Shown here one piece after another: positions 1-10,679 of a DNA stretch of 64,000 nucleotides. The stretch is from Roseovarius sp. SCSIO 43702 (GTDB taxonomy: Bacteria > Pseudomonadota > Alphaproteobacteria > Rhodobacterales > Rhodobacteraceae). The translations under genes were made by a program, and so were the position numbers. The notes under the pieces are model-generated. The model saw only the letters and a program-made list of their open reading frames with translations, ran no database searches and was not told where the DNA came from. The first letter of the stretch is position 1. Each line of letters starts with the position of its first letter. The DNA lies in contig NZ_CP080623.1 of the NCBI RefSeq assembly GCF_019599045.1, positions 1,138,501 through 1,202,500 on the forward strand, given 5' to 3'.

Positions 1-157
1 CTGGTTCCGCGAGGAGGTGCGCCACGCGCTTCTGGCGCAGCTCGAGACCGGAGACGCGAAGGCGCGGATGGAGCGGCTGGCGGACGCGGTGGCGCGGGGC
101 GACATGGCCATCGCCGCCGCCGCGCGCGAGATGGTGGCGGGGCTTGGGGACGCCTGA
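1..157 (+). CDS. MeaB/ArgK-type GTPase, C-terminal end (partial)
   Basis: Only the last 51 codons are in the window, read in the frame that starts at base 2, with the stop TGA at 155-157. The tail starts with WFREEVRHALL and ends with an alanine-rich helix (AAAAREMVAGLG). This matches the C-terminal helical extension of MeaB-type G3E GTPases, which protect and reactivate methylmalonyl-CoA mutase and load its cobalamin cofactor. The P-loop is outside the window, so the family call rests on the tail alone. The presence of a PduO-type cobalamin adenosyltransferase 11 kb away fits a B12-using organism but is not proof. A hairpin with a T-run at 309-332 probably ends this transcript. Confidence 0.5.
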   Translation, partial: WFREEVRHALLAQLETGDAKARMERLADAVARGDMAIAAAAREMVAGLGDA

Positions 158-308
158 GCGCGATGCACCCGCGTGCCGGGGGTGACAGGACGGGCCTTTC
201 GCGCTAAGCGTTGGAGGATACGCCGAAGGGGGATGCGTCATGTATAGAGGGATCTGGAACGGCTCAGGCTGACAGGCCGTCACGGTCCGGCCCCGCGAAT
301 GTCGAACG

Positions 309-332
309 CGGGAAGGATCGGTTTCCCGTTTT
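309..332 (+). terminator. putative rho-independent terminator after the MeaB-like gene
   Basis: CGGGAA (309-314) pairs with TTCCCG (323-328) around an 8-base loop and is followed by TTTT. It lies 152 bases past the upstream stop and just before the ABC exporter start at 354, so it may instead act as a leader hairpin of that gene. Confidence 0.4.
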
Positions 333-353
333 CTCTCCTGCAAGGCGCTTTCC

Positions 354-2198
<1,845 letters not shown>

Positions 2199-2245
2199 GC
2201 ACGCGGGCGCCGGGTTGCGGGTCGCGAAAAGCCTCGGGCCGGGTC

Positions 2246-2274
2246 TTGACGCCTCGGGCGATTCCGCCTAATGA
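2246..2274 (+). promoter_or_regulatory. sigma70-type promoter of rpmB
   Basis: TTGACG (2246-2251) and TAATGA (2269-2274) are separated by exactly 17 bases and lie about 95 bases before the rpmB start. This is the best -35/-10 match I found in the window and it precedes a gene that must be strongly expressed. Confidence 0.5.
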
Positions 2275-2326
2275 CCGGCAACGGATTTCGGGGTGCTGCC
2301 TTTGGCGGTGCCCGTTTCATTTACCG

Positions 2327-2342
2327 GCAGGCCATGGCCTGC
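2327..2342 (+). promoter_or_regulatory. perfect 16-bp palindrome in the rpmB leader
   Basis: GCAGGCCATGGCCTGC is a complete palindrome centred about 33 bases upstream of the rpmB ATG and downstream of the predicted promoter. In RNA it can form a short hairpin, and in DNA it could be a protein site. No function is known to me. Confidence 0.4.
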
Positions 2343-2367
2343 ATGGACCAGATACGAGGATGACCCC

Positions 2368-2658
2368 ATGTCGCGCCGCTGCGAACTGACCGGAAAAGGC
2401 CCGATGGTTGGCAACAATTCCAGCCACGCCAACAACAAGACGAAGCGCCGGTACCTGCCGAACCTGAACGACGTGACGCTTCAGTCCGAAACGCTGAAGC
2501 GCGGGATCAAGCTGCGGATTTCGGCGCATGCGCTGCGCTCGGTCGATCACCGTGGCGGTCTGGACGGCTACCTCGCCAAGGCGAAGGACACGGAGCTGTC
2601 GGCGAACGCGCTGAAGGTGAAGAAAGAGATCGCGAAGGCGCAGGCCGCCGAGGCGTAA
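2368..2658 (+). CDS. rpmB: 50S ribosomal protein L28
   Basis: The 96-residue product starts [17 protein letters not shown] and contains the basic stretch [12 protein letters not shown], both diagnostic for bacterial L28. L28 is a small basic protein of the large ribosomal subunit. I chose the ATG at 2368 because CGAGGA sits 7 bases upstream and the family begins at this methionine; an upstream in-frame ATG at 2293 would add an unrelated extension. The alphaproteobacterial length (95-98 residues) is matched. It is a single-gene unit with its own promoter (2246-2274) and terminator (2684-2712). Confidence 0.97.
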   Translation: MSRRCELTGKGPMVGNNSSHANNKTKRRYLPNLNDVTLQSETLKRGIKLRISAHALRSVDHRGGLDGYLAKAKDTELSANALKVKKEIAKAQAAEA

Positions 2659-2683
2659 GCCCCTTTCGCCTGCACGAGTTTCG

Positions 2684-2712
2684 AGGCCTCGCCCCATCGG
2701 GCGGGGCCTTTC
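2684..2712 (+). terminator. rho-independent terminator of rpmB
   Basis: AGGCCTCGCCC (2684-2694) pairs with GGGCGGGGCCT (2699-2709) with one G-T pair around the loop CATC, followed by TTTC. It starts 25 bases after the rpmB stop. Confidence 0.75.
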
Positions 2713-2801
2713 GCATTGGACGGGTGAGATGATCGGCGGCAACGTCAAAGAATGGTCACATTGCCTTGGTTGGTTTGAGCGATTCAACCACTGGGGGTAT
2801 C

Positions 2802-3532
2802 GTGATACGATTCGGAAAACTCCGCGCCATCTGCGCGGCGGCACTTGTCCTTGGCCTTCCGGTCGCGGACGCGTCGGCATCGCCGGACGGGTTGCGAGAC
2901 CAGCCTGGGGACCAAGGTGCAGGGCATGATCGTGGATGATCGGAACCGGGCGCGCGGCCTTCGAGGGCAAGAACAGGGCGCCGGGGGCCGATTGGGCCCT
3001 GCGCAAGGAGGGGTTCGTCGGCGAGGGGGAGGACGGGCGCAAGATCCTCCACAAGCTGCCCCCCGAGGCACCCGAGGTGAGCTGGCCCATGGGCGCGGCG
3101 CATGATCCCGAGGGCGGGATGCTCTGGGGCATCACGCTGGGCGGAGAGGGGTATCTCTACCGATACGACATCGCGAAGAACGAATGGTCGGCGCGAAGCA
3201 TGCAGGGCTACGATGCGGGCGGGCTGATCTTCGATGCAGGCAGCGGGGTCTTGATCGCCACACCGGGGCCGCATCGCAGCAACAGCTATCTGAGGCTTGA
3301 CAGTTCCGGGCAGGTTCTCTCCCGGCTGGACGTCAATACGGCGGCGTATGCCGGTCTTCACACCGTATACGATCCGGGCAATGGCCCGAAACCTCGGGTC
3401 GTCCCGATCATGGTCGAGGGCGATCTGCTGCTGGTAGAACTGGAGCCGTGGCCGAAGTTCAACCTCGATACGCGCGCCCGGTGGATCTACCGCGTCGATC
3501 TGCAGTCGGGGAAGGTGCGGCTCGTGCGGTAG
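2802..3532 (+). pseudogene. secreted propeller-like protein, frameshifted between signal peptide and body
   Basis: A GTG at 2802, 4 bases after a GGGGG stretch, opens 45 codons that look like a complete Sec signal (basic IRFGKLR, hydrophobic AAALVLGLPV, then ADASA) and run into a TGA at 2937-2939. The downstream body lies in another frame, open from ATG 2936 to 3532 (198 codons, start MIGTGRAAFEGKN) and overlapping that TGA. The body has repeats typical of beta-propeller or SMP-30-like proteins (AAHDPEGGMLWGITL, GYLYRYDI, GGLIFDAGSGVLIATPG). I infer one ancestral exported protein broken by a frameshift, or a sequencing error near 2890-2936. A translationally coupled pair through the ATGA overlap is less likely because the body would lose its export signal. 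I do not recognise the exact family. Confidence 0.5.
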
Positions 3533-3599
3533 GATCTCGGTTGCCGGCGCGTCACGCAGGCCGCGCCGTTTGGTAGGGGTGGCGGACAGATGGCCGAGC

Positions 3600-4295
3600 C
3601 TAAGCGCCGAGCACGCGATCCACCCAGGCGGGCACCACTTCGCTGGCCGGACCGTAGTGATGTTCGGCGAAATCGCGGGCGCCGCGGGAGGGTTCGAGGT
3701 TCAGTTCGACCGTGTGCGCCCCGAGGCGGCGGCAGTGCTGGGCATAGGCGGCGGCCGGGTAGACCTCGCCCGAGGTGCCGATGGAGGCGAAGATGTCGGC
3801 GCCGGCCAGCGCCTCGTCGATGCGTGCGCCCCAGTGGGGGATTTCGCCGAACCAGACCACGTCGGGCCGCGTCGCCGCGGCGCCGCAGGCGGGACAGGTG
3901 TCGGAGGCATGCATCTCGGGCGGTGCGGTCCAACGGTGATCGCAGGCCGCGCAGAGCGCCTGCCGGAGCGAGCCGTGCATGTGGAGGACATGATGGCTCC
4001 CCGCGCGTTCGTGCAGGTCATCGACATTCTGGGTGATGATGAGGACGTGCCCCAGATGCCATGTCTCGAGCCGGGCCAGCGCCTCGTGCGCGGCGTTGGG
4101 GCGTGCCGCGGCGGCCTGGATGCGGCGGGTGTTGTAGAAGCGATGGACGAGGTCGGGGTCGCGCGCGAACCCCTCGGGCGTGGCCACGTCCTCGAGCGCG
4201 TGATTGGCCCAGAGACCGTCTTCGTCGCGGAAGGTGCCGAGACCGCTTTCGGCGGAGATGCCCGCCCCGGTGAGAATGACGATATTGCGTGCCAT
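3600..4295 (-). CDS. cobB: NAD-dependent protein deacylase, sirtuin (CobB)
   Basis: The 231-residue protein is a class III bacterial sirtuin that removes acyl groups from lysines using NAD+. It shows GAGIS (10-14), TFRDEDGLW, TQNVD (88-92), the catalytic histidine 107 in HMHGS, and the zinc ligands C115/C118 and C134/C137. The substrate pocket usually carries Tyr and Arg in YNTRR, present near 54-58, which in this class favours desuccinylation. I start at 4295 (MARNIVILTGAGIS) because the family begins just before the Rossmann strand. It is convergent with nothing and divergent from the PLP lyase at 4541, with a 245-base intergenic region. Confidence 0.92.
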   Translation of the reverse strand: MARNIVILTGAGISAESGLGTFRDEDGLWANHALEDVATPEGFARDPDLVHRFYNTRRIQAAAARPNAAHEALARLETWHLGHVLIITQNVDDLHERAGSHHVLHMHGSLRQALCAACDHRWTAPPEMHASDTCPACGAAATRPDVVWFGEIPHWGARIDEALAGADIFASIGTSGEVYPAAAYAQHCRRLGAHTVELNLEPSRGARDFAEHHYGPASEVVPAWVDRVLGA

Positions 4296-4540
4296 GGGCC
4301 GAGCGTAGCCGATCGCGCGGGGGGCGCAACCGGGGACCTGCGGGCGCAAGCTGTTCTTCCGAATTTTCCGGGTGCCGACGCGGGGCAGTCGCGGGCGGAA
4401 CCGGCGGAATGAGGGACTGAAGAGGTGCGCGTTCGGTCGCCGGGCCGGGAAACGCGTGACAGCGGGCGCGCGGCCCGGCAATAGGGAAGGGGGCGCCGGA
4501 GCGCGCCCGATGCCGAAACCGACCCTGAGGAGCAACCGCG

Positions 4541-5545
4541 ATGAACCTTGCCCGTTTTCCCCGTGTCCGCCTGGCCCATCTGCCCACCCCGCTCGAGCCG
4601 CTGCCGCGCCTGTCGGAGGCGCTGGGCGGGCCCGAGATATGGATCAAGCGCGACGATTGCACCGGCCTTTCCACCGGGGGCAACAAGACACGGAAGCTCG
4701 AGTTCCTGATGGCCGAGGCGCAGGCGCAGGGCGCCGACATGGTGATCACGCAGGGCGCGACCCAGTCGAACCACGCGCGCCAGACCGCTGCCGCCGCCGC
4801 GAAGCTGGGTATGAAGTGCCATCTGCTGCTGGAGGATCGGACCGGGTTCAACCACGAGAATTACAAGCACAATGGCAACGTGCTGCTCGATCATCTCCAC
4901 GGCGCCACGATGGAGCATCGCGGCCCCGACCTCGACATGAATGCCGAGATGGAGGCCGTGGCCGAGACGAAGCGCGCCGACGGGGCGAATGTCTATACCA
5001 TCCCCGGTGGCGGGTCGAACGCCACGGGGGCGCTGGGCTATGTCAATTGCGCGTTCGAGATGCTGCACCAGTTCGTCGAGATGGGTCTCGACGTGGATCA
5101 CATCGTCCATGCGACCGGAAGTGCCGGGACGCAGGCGGGGCTGATCACGGGCCTCAAGGCGATGAACGCGCAGATCCCGCTCCTGGGGATCGGGGTGCGC
5201 GCGCCGCAAGAGAAGCAGGAGGCCAACGTCTTCGCCCTGGCCCGGAAGACCGCCGAGAAGCTCGGCTGCCCCGATGTGGTGGCGCGCGAGGACGTGGTTG
5301 CCAACACCGACTACGTCGGGCCGGGATATGGCATTCCCGCCGAGGACACGCTCGAGGCGATCGACATCTTTGCCCGGACCGAGGCGATCCTGCTCGACCC
5401 GGTCTATTCGGGCAAGGGCGCCGCGGGGCTGATCGACCTGGTCCGCAAGGGGCGGTTCACGAAAGGCGAGCGGGTCGTCTTTCTGCATACCGGGGGCGCG
5501 ATCGGGCTCACGGGGTACACGCATTGCTTCGACGTGCCGAAATGA
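4541..5545 (+). CDS. PLP-dependent lyase: D-cysteine desulfhydrase or L-cysteate sulfo-lyase (CuyA-like)
   Basis: This 334-residue fold-type II PLP enzyme starts [20 protein letters not shown] and has the ACC deaminase / D-cysteine desulfhydrase signature. The Schiff-base lysine is K49 in [12 protein letters not shown], followed by [16 protein letters not shown] and a phosphate-binding [10 protein letters not shown] loop. Enzymes of this group release H2S or sulfite plus ammonia and pyruvate from D-cysteine or L-cysteate; in marine Rhodobacteraceae many are annotated as CuyA. I cannot separate the two activities from sequence alone. GAGGAG lies 8 bases before the ATG. It is coupled by an ATGA overlap to an Asp/Glu racemase-family gene, suggesting that the pair handles the two enantiomers of one amino acid. 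Confidence 0.8.
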   Translation: MNLARFPRVRLAHLPTPLEPLPRLSEALGGPEIWIKRDDCTGLSTGGNKTRKLEFLMAEAQAQGADMVITQGATQSNHARQTAAAAAKLGMKCHLLLEDRTGFNHENYKHNGNVLLDHLHGATMEHRGPDLDMNAEMEAVAETKRADGANVYTIPGGGSNATGALGYVNCAFEMLHQFVEMGLDVDHIVHATGSAGTQAGLITGLKAMNAQIPLLGIGVRAPQEKQEANVFALARKTAEKLGCPDVVAREDVVANTDYVGPGYGIPAEDTLEAIDIFARTEAILLDPVYSGKGAAGLIDLVRKGRFTKGERVVFLHTGGAIGLTGYTHCFDVPK

Positions 5546-6240
5546 GGCCGGTGGGCATCCTCGGGGGGATGGGGCCCGAGGCCACGATCCTGCTCATGCA
5601 GAAGGTGCTGCGCGCCGTGGAGGCGCGCGACGACGCCGATCACCTGCCGCTGATCGTGCACCAGAACCCGCAGGTGCCGAGCCGGATCGCCGCGCTGATC
5701 GACGGCAGCGGCGCGGATCCGGCGCCGGTGCTGGCCGGGATGGCGCGCGACCTGGCGCGGGCGGGGGCCGAGGCGCTCGCCATGCCGTGCAACACCGCGC
5801 ATCACTACGCGGGCGCGGTGCGGGAGGCGAGCGACCTGCCGTTCCTCGACATGCTGGCGCTGACCACGGCGGCGCTGAGTGCGAAGGGGGTGCAGAGGGT
5901 GGGGATGCTCGCCTCGCCGGCGCTGCGGAAGGTGGGCGTCTGCGCGCCCTATTTCGAGAGCGCGGGGCTCCTGCCGATATGGGGCCGGGACGAGGACGAG
6001 ATGCTGGCCATCATCCGCGCGGTGAAGGCGGGTGTGGAGCCGGGGGCGCTGGAGGCGCGGTTGAATGTGCTGGCGGCCGACGTGAAGCGGGACGGGGCGG
6101 ATCACCTGCTGGTCGCGTGCACCGAGTTGTCGCTGCTGACCGGGGGGCTGGGACCGCGCGAGGGGTGGACCGACAGCCTCGATTGCTTGGTGACGGGGAT
6201 CGTGGTGTTCGCGCGGGGTGGGGAGGAGTCTCCGACCTGA
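5542..6240 (+). CDS. aspartate/glutamate racemase family protein
   Basis: The 232-residue protein begins [14 protein letters not shown], the N-terminal signature of the aspartate racemase family, and has the two catalytic cysteines in MPCNTAH (C83) and VACTELSLL (C193). These enzymes are cofactor-independent and invert the alpha carbon of amino acids by a two-base mechanism. The ATG at 5542 overlaps the TGA of the PLP lyase (ATGA), a sign of translational coupling. The natural substrate is probably the one used by the lyase, such as cysteate, cysteine or aspartate. Another member function, amino-acid side-chain racemisation in peptidoglycan, is less likely given the neighbour. Confidence 0.85.
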   Translation: MRPVGILGGMGPEATILLMQKVLRAVEARDDADHLPLIVHQNPQVPSRIAALIDGSGADPAPVLAGMARDLARAGAEALAMPCNTAHHYAGAVREASDLPFLDMLALTTAALSAKGVQRVGMLASPALRKVGVCAPYFESAGLLPIWGRDEDEMLAIIRAVKAGVEPGALEARLNVLAADVKRDGADHLLVACTELSLLTGGLGPREGWTDSLDCLVTGIVVFARGGEESPT

Positions 6241-6341
6241 TCGGGCGAGGGACGGGCCGGAAAGGGCCGAAAGCGGGCCTCGGGCCATGGCCTTGCGCGG
6301 CGACCTTCGAACGGCGGCTTTGTCTCGCAAAACAGATCTGC

Positions 6342-7085
6342 TCACACATGCTGCCCGCCGTTCACCTCGATCTCGGTGCCGGACACGTAGGAGCTCGCAT
6401 CGGAGCAGAGGAAGTAGATCACGTCGGCCACCTCGGAGGGTTGGCCCAGGCGGCGGAGGGGCAGGCCCTCGACGATCTTGTCGGTGCCTTCGGAGAGGAT
6501 CGAGGTCTCGACCTCGCCCGGGGCGATGGCGTTGACGCGCACGCCCAGGGGGCCGAAATCATGCGCCATCTCGCGGGTGAGGGCGGCGAGCGCGGCCTTG
6601 GACGTGGCGTAGGCCGCGCCCGCAAAGGGATGCACGCGGGCGCCCGCGATCGAGGTCACGTTGACCACCGCGCCGCGCGCCGCCGCCAATTCGTCCTTCA
6701 GTCCCCGCGCGAGCACCACGGAGGCGAAGAAGTTGACGTGAAAGACATGACCCCAGGTCGAAAGATCGGTGTCGAGCGTGTTGAGGCGCCCGCCATCCGG
6801 GCCCTTGGGCGAGATGCCCGCATTGTTGACAAGCGCGTGAAGCGGCGTGCCGCCGAGCCGCGCGCGGATGTCGTCCACCGCGTCGATGGTCGCCTGCGGA
6901 TCGCTCAGGTCGAGCTGGATGTGGTTCTCCTCACCGCCGGGCCACGGACATTCGGGCGAGAAGGGCTGCCGCGAGCAGGTGAGCACGCGCCAGCCTTCGG
7001 CGGCGAACCTGCGCACCGTGGCATGGCCGATGCCCCGGCTTGCCCCGGTGAGGAGCAGGGTCTTGCGCGCTGTGGGGTCGGTCAT
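6342..7085 (-). CDS. SDR family NAD(P)-dependent oxidoreductase
   Basis: The 247-residue protein is a classical short-chain dehydrogenase: cofactor loop TGASRGIG (13-20), NNAG (87-90), and the catalytic S145, Y159 and K163 (YATSK). The end VSGTEIEVNGGQHV is typical of 3-oxoacyl-ACP reductase-like members. It follows the 3-hydroxybutyryl-CoA dehydrogenase gene by 8 bases, so the two are very likely co-transcribed. That context suggests a role with hydroxyacyl or ketoacyl substrates, but SDR substrates cannot be predicted with confidence. TGTTCGAAG-type specificity residues are not informative here. Confidence 0.85.
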   Translation of the reverse strand: MTDPTARKTLLLTGASRGIGHATVRRFAAEGWRVLTCSRQPFSPECPWPGGEENHIQLDLSDPQATIDAVDDIRARLGGTPLHALVNNAGISPKGPDGGRLNTLDTDLSTWGHVFHVNFFASVVLARGLKDELAAARGAVVNVTSIAGARVHPFAGAAYATSKAALAALTREMAHDFGPLGVRVNAIAPGEVETSILSEGTDKIVEGLPLRRLGQPSEVADVIYFLCSDASSYVSGTEIEVNGGQHV

Positions 7086-7093
7086 CGCCGGCC

Positions 7094-7969
7094 TCAGCGG
7101 GTCGGGACGGGTTCGTCGCCGCGATAGTCGTAGAAGCCGCGCCCCGACTTGCGCCCGAGCCAGCCGGCCTCGACATATTTCGTCAGAAGCGGGCAGGGGC
7201 GATACTTGGTGTCGGCGAGCCCGTCATGCAGGACGTTCATGATGGCGAGGCAGGTGTCGAGGCCGATGAAATCGGCCAGCTCCAGCGGACCCATCGGATG
7301 ATTGGTGCCAAGCTTCATCGCCTTGTCGATCGATGCCACGTTGCCCACGCCCTCGTAGAGCGTGTAGACGGCCTCGTTGATCATCGGCATGAGGATGCGG
7401 TTGACGATGAAGCCGGGAAAATCCTCGGCCGAGGCCGCGGTCTTGCCCAGCTTGCGCACCACTTCGTGACAGGCCTCGAAGGTTTCCTTGTCGGTGGCGA
7501 TGCCGCGGATGAGTTCCACGAGGCTCATGACCGGAACCGGGTTCATGAAGTGGAACCCCATGAATTTCTCGGGCCGGTCCGTGCGGCTGGCAAGCCGGGT
7601 GATCGAGATGGAGGAGGTGTTCGAGGTGAGCACCGTGTGCGGTTCGAGATGGGGCACGAGATCCTCGAAGATCGCCTGCTTGAGCGTTTCCTTCTCGGTC
7701 GCGGCCTCGATCACCAGATCGGTCTTGCCCAGGTCGGCGAGGGTGAGCGTGGTCGAGATCCGCGAGATGGCCGCGTCACGGTCCTCGTCGCTGACCTTTC
7801 CGCGGCTGACCTGGCGGTCCATGTTGCCGCGGATCGTCTCCATCGCGCGGTCGAGCGCCTCTTGGCTGATATCGGTCATGAGCACGTCATAGCCCGCAAG
7901 CGCCATGACGTGGGCGATGCCGTTGCCCATCTGGCCCGCGCCGACCACGCCGATTTTCCGGATCTCCAT
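7094..7969 (-). CDS. 3-hydroxybutyryl-CoA dehydrogenase
   Basis: The 291-residue enzyme oxidises (S)-3-hydroxybutyryl-CoA to acetoacetyl-CoA with NAD(P)+, in butanoate metabolism or beta-oxidation. It has the dinucleotide motif GAGQMG (10-15), the substrate-binding SNTSSISIT, the catalytic histidine 140 in GFHFMNPVPVM and the C-terminal dimer domain with GRKSGRGFYDY. The start MEIRKIGVVGAG at 7969 is the normal family start. In many Rhodobacteraceae this gene sits directly behind etfA; here two plus-strand genes (8132-9662) lie between them. It leads a two-gene unit with the SDR at 6342. Confidence 0.93.
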   Translation of the reverse strand: MEIRKIGVVGAGQMGNGIAHVMALAGYDVLMTDISQEALDRAMETIRGNMDRQVSRGKVSDEDRDAAISRISTTLTLADLGKTDLVIEAATEKETLKQAIFEDLVPHLEPHTVLTSNTSSISITRLASRTDRPEKFMGFHFMNPVPVMSLVELIRGIATDKETFEACHEVVRKLGKTAASAEDFPGFIVNRILMPMINEAVYTLYEGVGNVASIDKAMKLGTNHPMGPLELADFIGLDTCLAIMNVLHDGLADTKYRPCPLLTKYVEAGWLGRKSGRGFYDYRGDEPVPTR

Positions 7970-8131
7970 ACTGCCGCGCTCCGTCCGTTGAGGTTCGGGT
8001 GCAGGATAGGCGCGTGGGGGGAGGGGCCGCAAGGGGCGGCGTTCGCGAAATATCGAGACGAATTCGCACATTAGCTTTTTCTCAAGGGAATCGCCCGATT
8101 CTCGGTGCCGGGTGAAAAAATGGTGGGTGAT

Positions 8132-8968
8132 ATGGCCTATGAACGCATTGGGGATGCGTCCCTTGATTACGTGCCGTGCCGTTATGGCGCGTCGAAACTC
8201 CTGTTCAGGGGCCCGCGCCGGTCGCTGAGCGGGGCCTATGCCGTCTTCCTGGGCGGGACCGAGACCTATGGCAAGTTCATCGCGCGGCCCTACCCGGCCC
8301 TGGTCGAGGCGCGCACGGGGTTGAAATGCGTGAATTTCGGCTGGCCCAATGCCGGCGTGGACGTGTTTCTCAACGATGCGGACGTGCTGGCGGCCGCAAG
8401 CGGCAGCGCGGTCACGGTGCTCCAGGTGCCGCCCGCACCGAACATGTCGAACCGGTTCTACCGCGTGCATCCGCGCCGCAACGACCGATTCCTCGAGGCG
8501 TCGGCCATGTTGCGCGCGATCTACGGCGAGGTCGATTTCACCGAGTTCCATTTCACGCGGCACATGCTGGGCCGCCTCCACGATCTCTCGCCCGAGCGTT
8601 TCGCGCTGGTCCGCGAGGAGTTGCAGGCGGCGTGGCGGGCGCGGATGCGGCTTCTGGTCGATCACATCGCCGCGCCGGTCGTCCTTCTGTGGATGTCGCG
8701 GCACCCGATGCGGGGTGCGGCGGACGTGCCCGACATCGCCGAGGATCCCGCGCTCGTCACGCGCGAGATGGTCGGGGAGATCGCGCCGCTGGTCCACGCG
8801 ACCATCGACGCGACCACGAGCGCGGCGGCGCGGGAGGCCGGAACGGCGGGGATGGTGTTCTCGGAGTTCGAGGCGCCGGCTGCGGCGGAATTGCCAAACC
8901 CCGCTGCCCACGTGGAGGTGGCTGACAAGCTTGTCGCGCCGTTGACCGGGATCGTGGCGCCGGAATAA
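8132..8968 (+). CDS. DUF6473 family protein
   Basis: The 278-residue protein starts MAYERIGDASLDYVPCRYG and continues with RGPRRSL and FLGGTETYGKF, features I associate with the Rhodobacteraceae family DUF6473. Function is unknown. The GGTETYGKF..PYP segment followed by NFGWPNAGVDVFL is reminiscent of SGNH/GDSL-like folds, though I see no complete catalytic triad. In-frame alternatives at 8120 (ATG) and 8105 (GTG) exist; I prefer 8132 because homologues start with MAYE. It is divergent from the 3-hydroxybutyryl-CoA dehydrogenase with a 162-base shared upstream region. Confidence 0.75.
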   Translation: MAYERIGDASLDYVPCRYGASKLLFRGPRRSLSGAYAVFLGGTETYGKFIARPYPALVEARTGLKCVNFGWPNAGVDVFLNDADVLAAASGSAVTVLQVPPAPNMSNRFYRVHPRRNDRFLEASAMLRAIYGEVDFTEFHFTRHMLGRLHDLSPERFALVREELQAAWRARMRLLVDHIAAPVVLLWMSRHPMRGAADVPDIAEDPALVTREMVGEIAPLVHATIDATTSAAAREAGTAGMVFSEFEAPAAAELPNPAAHVEVADKLVAPLTGIVAPE

Positions 8969-9134
8969 GCGGGGTGAGGCGGCGTCCGTCTCTTACGGGG
9001 CGAAACGCGGGTCGTTCATGCCCTGCACGCCGGGTTGCGGCATTCCGTGTTTCCTGTCCTTCTCGAAACGCGTTACCCGTGGGTCATGGCGCCCGTGCCG
9101 ATGCGGCGATGGGGAGTCGGGCGAGGAGGGTATC

Positions 9135-9662
9135 ATGGACGAATTTCAGACCTTCTTCATGCCGTATTGGGTCACGCTTTTGCGCGAGGACTGTGCCGGG
9201 GAGGGGGCGGAGACCGCCTGGCCGCCGCCGGCCGTCGAGGGTGTGCCCGCGTTCTTGGAAATGGAGACGATCCGGGCTGTCCGGTCGGTCAGCGCCGGGC
9301 TGGCCCTCGTCGCTCTCCTGCTGTGGCTGTGGAAGGTTCGCCCGCTGTTTTTCGCGCTCGCGCTCGGGATGCAGACGGTTCTCCTTGTCGGTGTTCTGGT
9401 CTGGGCCGTGTCGGTTTTCGCGGTCGATGGCGGTGTCGGATTCGCGGAGGGCATGACACCGGCCCTGCTCCTGTGGCTCATCGACTACGGCGCCTTCTTC
9501 GTCGGCGGCATCTTGTGCGCGCTCTTTTCGGGAGTGATCGCCCTTGCGAGCGACGAGCGGCGCCTGCACGGGTGGGCGTTGTCGTTCAACGCGGCGGTGA
9601 GCGCCGTGTTGACCGGGGGGTGGTGGGCGCTGGGCCACGCGATGGAACATTGCGCGTGGTAG
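9135..9662 (+). CDS. hypothetical integral membrane protein
   Basis: The 175-residue protein has a hydrophilic, acidic N-terminal segment of about 50 residues and then four hydrophobic stretches (about 52-68, 72-97, 108-137 and 150-168). The start at 9135 is supported by GAGGAGGG ending 4 bases upstream; an upstream in-frame ATG at 9018 would add a Cys-rich, poorly conserved extension. I do not recognise the family. It lies 166 bases after the DUF6473 gene and is convergent with etfA. Confidence 0.7.
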   Translation: MDEFQTFFMPYWVTLLREDCAGEGAETAWPPPAVEGVPAFLEMETIRAVRSVSAGLALVALLLWLWKVRPLFFALALGMQTVLLVGVLVWAVSVFAVDGGVGFAEGMTPALLLWLIDYGAFFVGGILCALFSGVIALASDERRLHGWALSFNAAVSAVLTGGWWALGHAMEHCAW

Positions 9663-9699
9663 GCAGAGCGCGCCGGTGAGGCGGCCTGAAAACATGAAA

Positions 9700-9725
9700 A
9701 AGCCCCGCGCGGAGGCGGGGCTTTC
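9700..9725 (-). terminator. terminator of the etfBA operon
   Basis: AAAGCCCCGC (9700-9709) pairs with GCGGGGCTTT (9716-9725). Read on the minus strand the stem is followed by a run of T (CTTTTTC). It begins 27 bases after the etfA stop. The weak T-run on the plus side means it may also stop the convergent gene that ends at 9662. Confidence 0.75.
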
Positions 9726-9752
9726 CAGAAGTGTTTCGGTGTCGACCGGTGT

Positions 9753-10679
9753 TCAGAGTTTCTCGGTCAGTTCCGGCACGGCGTCGAAGAGGTCGGCCAC
9801 GAGGCCGTAATCGGCCACCTGGAAGATCGGTGCCTCCTCGTCCTTGTTGATCGCGACGATGACTTTCGAATCCTTCATCCCCGCGAGGTGCTGGATCGCG
9901 CCCGAGATGCCGACGGCGATGTAGAGGTCGGGTGCGACGACCTTGCCGGTCTGGCCCACCTGCCAGTCGTTCGGGGCGTAGCCCGAGTCGACCGCCGCAC
10001 GCGAGGCACCCACGGCGGCGCCGAGCTTGTCCGCGAGCTTCTCGATCAGCTCGAAATTCTCCTCGGAGCCGACACCGCGCCCGCCTGAGACCACGACGCC
10101 CGCCGAGGTGAGGTCGGGGCGGTCGGATTCGGCGACCTTGTCCTCGACCCATTCGGAAAGGCCGGGGTTCTCGGCGGCCGAGATGGTCTCGACCGAGGCC
10201 GAACCGCCTTCGCCCGCCGCGTCGAAGGTCGACGTGCGGATCGAGACGACCTTCTTGGCGTCCGAGGACTTGACCGTCTGCACGGCGTTGCCGGCGTAGA
10301 TCGGGCGCTCGAAGGTGGAGCCGTCGACGACGCCCGAGACATCGGAGATGACCATCGCGTCAAGCAGTGCCGCCACGCGGGGCAGGACGTTCTTGGCGTC
10401 GGTGGTGGCGGGCGCGACGATGTGCTCGTAATCGTCCGCGAGGCTCACGATGAGCGCGGCGGTGGGTTCCGCGAGGCGGTGGCCCAGCGAGGGATCCTCG
10501 GCCACGAGAACCTTGGCCACGCCGTCGATCCTGGCCGCGGATTCGCCCGCGGCGGCGGCCGAGGCCCCGGCGCAGAGCACGGTCACGTCGCCGAGCTTGG
10601 TGGCGGCGGTCACGGCCTTGGCGGTCGCGTCCATGTTGAGTTCACCATCGGTGACTTCGGCAAGAAGAAGAACAGCCAT
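9753..10679 (-). CDS. etfA: electron transfer flavoprotein alpha subunit
   Basis: The 308-residue subunit carries the FAD-binding C-terminal domain: [10 protein letters not shown], then [22 protein letters not shown] and [14 protein letters not shown], ending in the usual [10 protein letters not shown]. With EtfB it accepts electrons from acyl-CoA and other dehydrogenases and passes them to ETF:quinone oxidoreductase. The ATG overlaps the etfB stop by one base (TGATG), so the subunits are translationally coupled. In this window likely electron donors include the acyl-CoA dehydrogenase at 46226. Confidence 0.97.
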   Translation of the reverse strand: MAVLLLAEVTDGELNMDATAKAVTAATKLGDVTVLCAGASAAAAGESAARIDGVAKVLVAEDPSLGHRLAEPTAALIVSLADDYEHIVAPATTDAKNVLPRVAALLDAMVISDVSGVVDGSTFERPIYAGNAVQTVKSSDAKKVVSIRTSTFDAAGEGGSASVETISAAENPGLSEWVEDKVAESDRPDLTSAGVVVSGGRGVGSEENFELIEKLADKLGAAVGASRAAVDSGYAPNDWQVGQTGKVVAPDLYIAVGISGAIQHLAGMKDSKVIVAINKDEEAPIFQVADYGLVADLFDAVPELTEKL

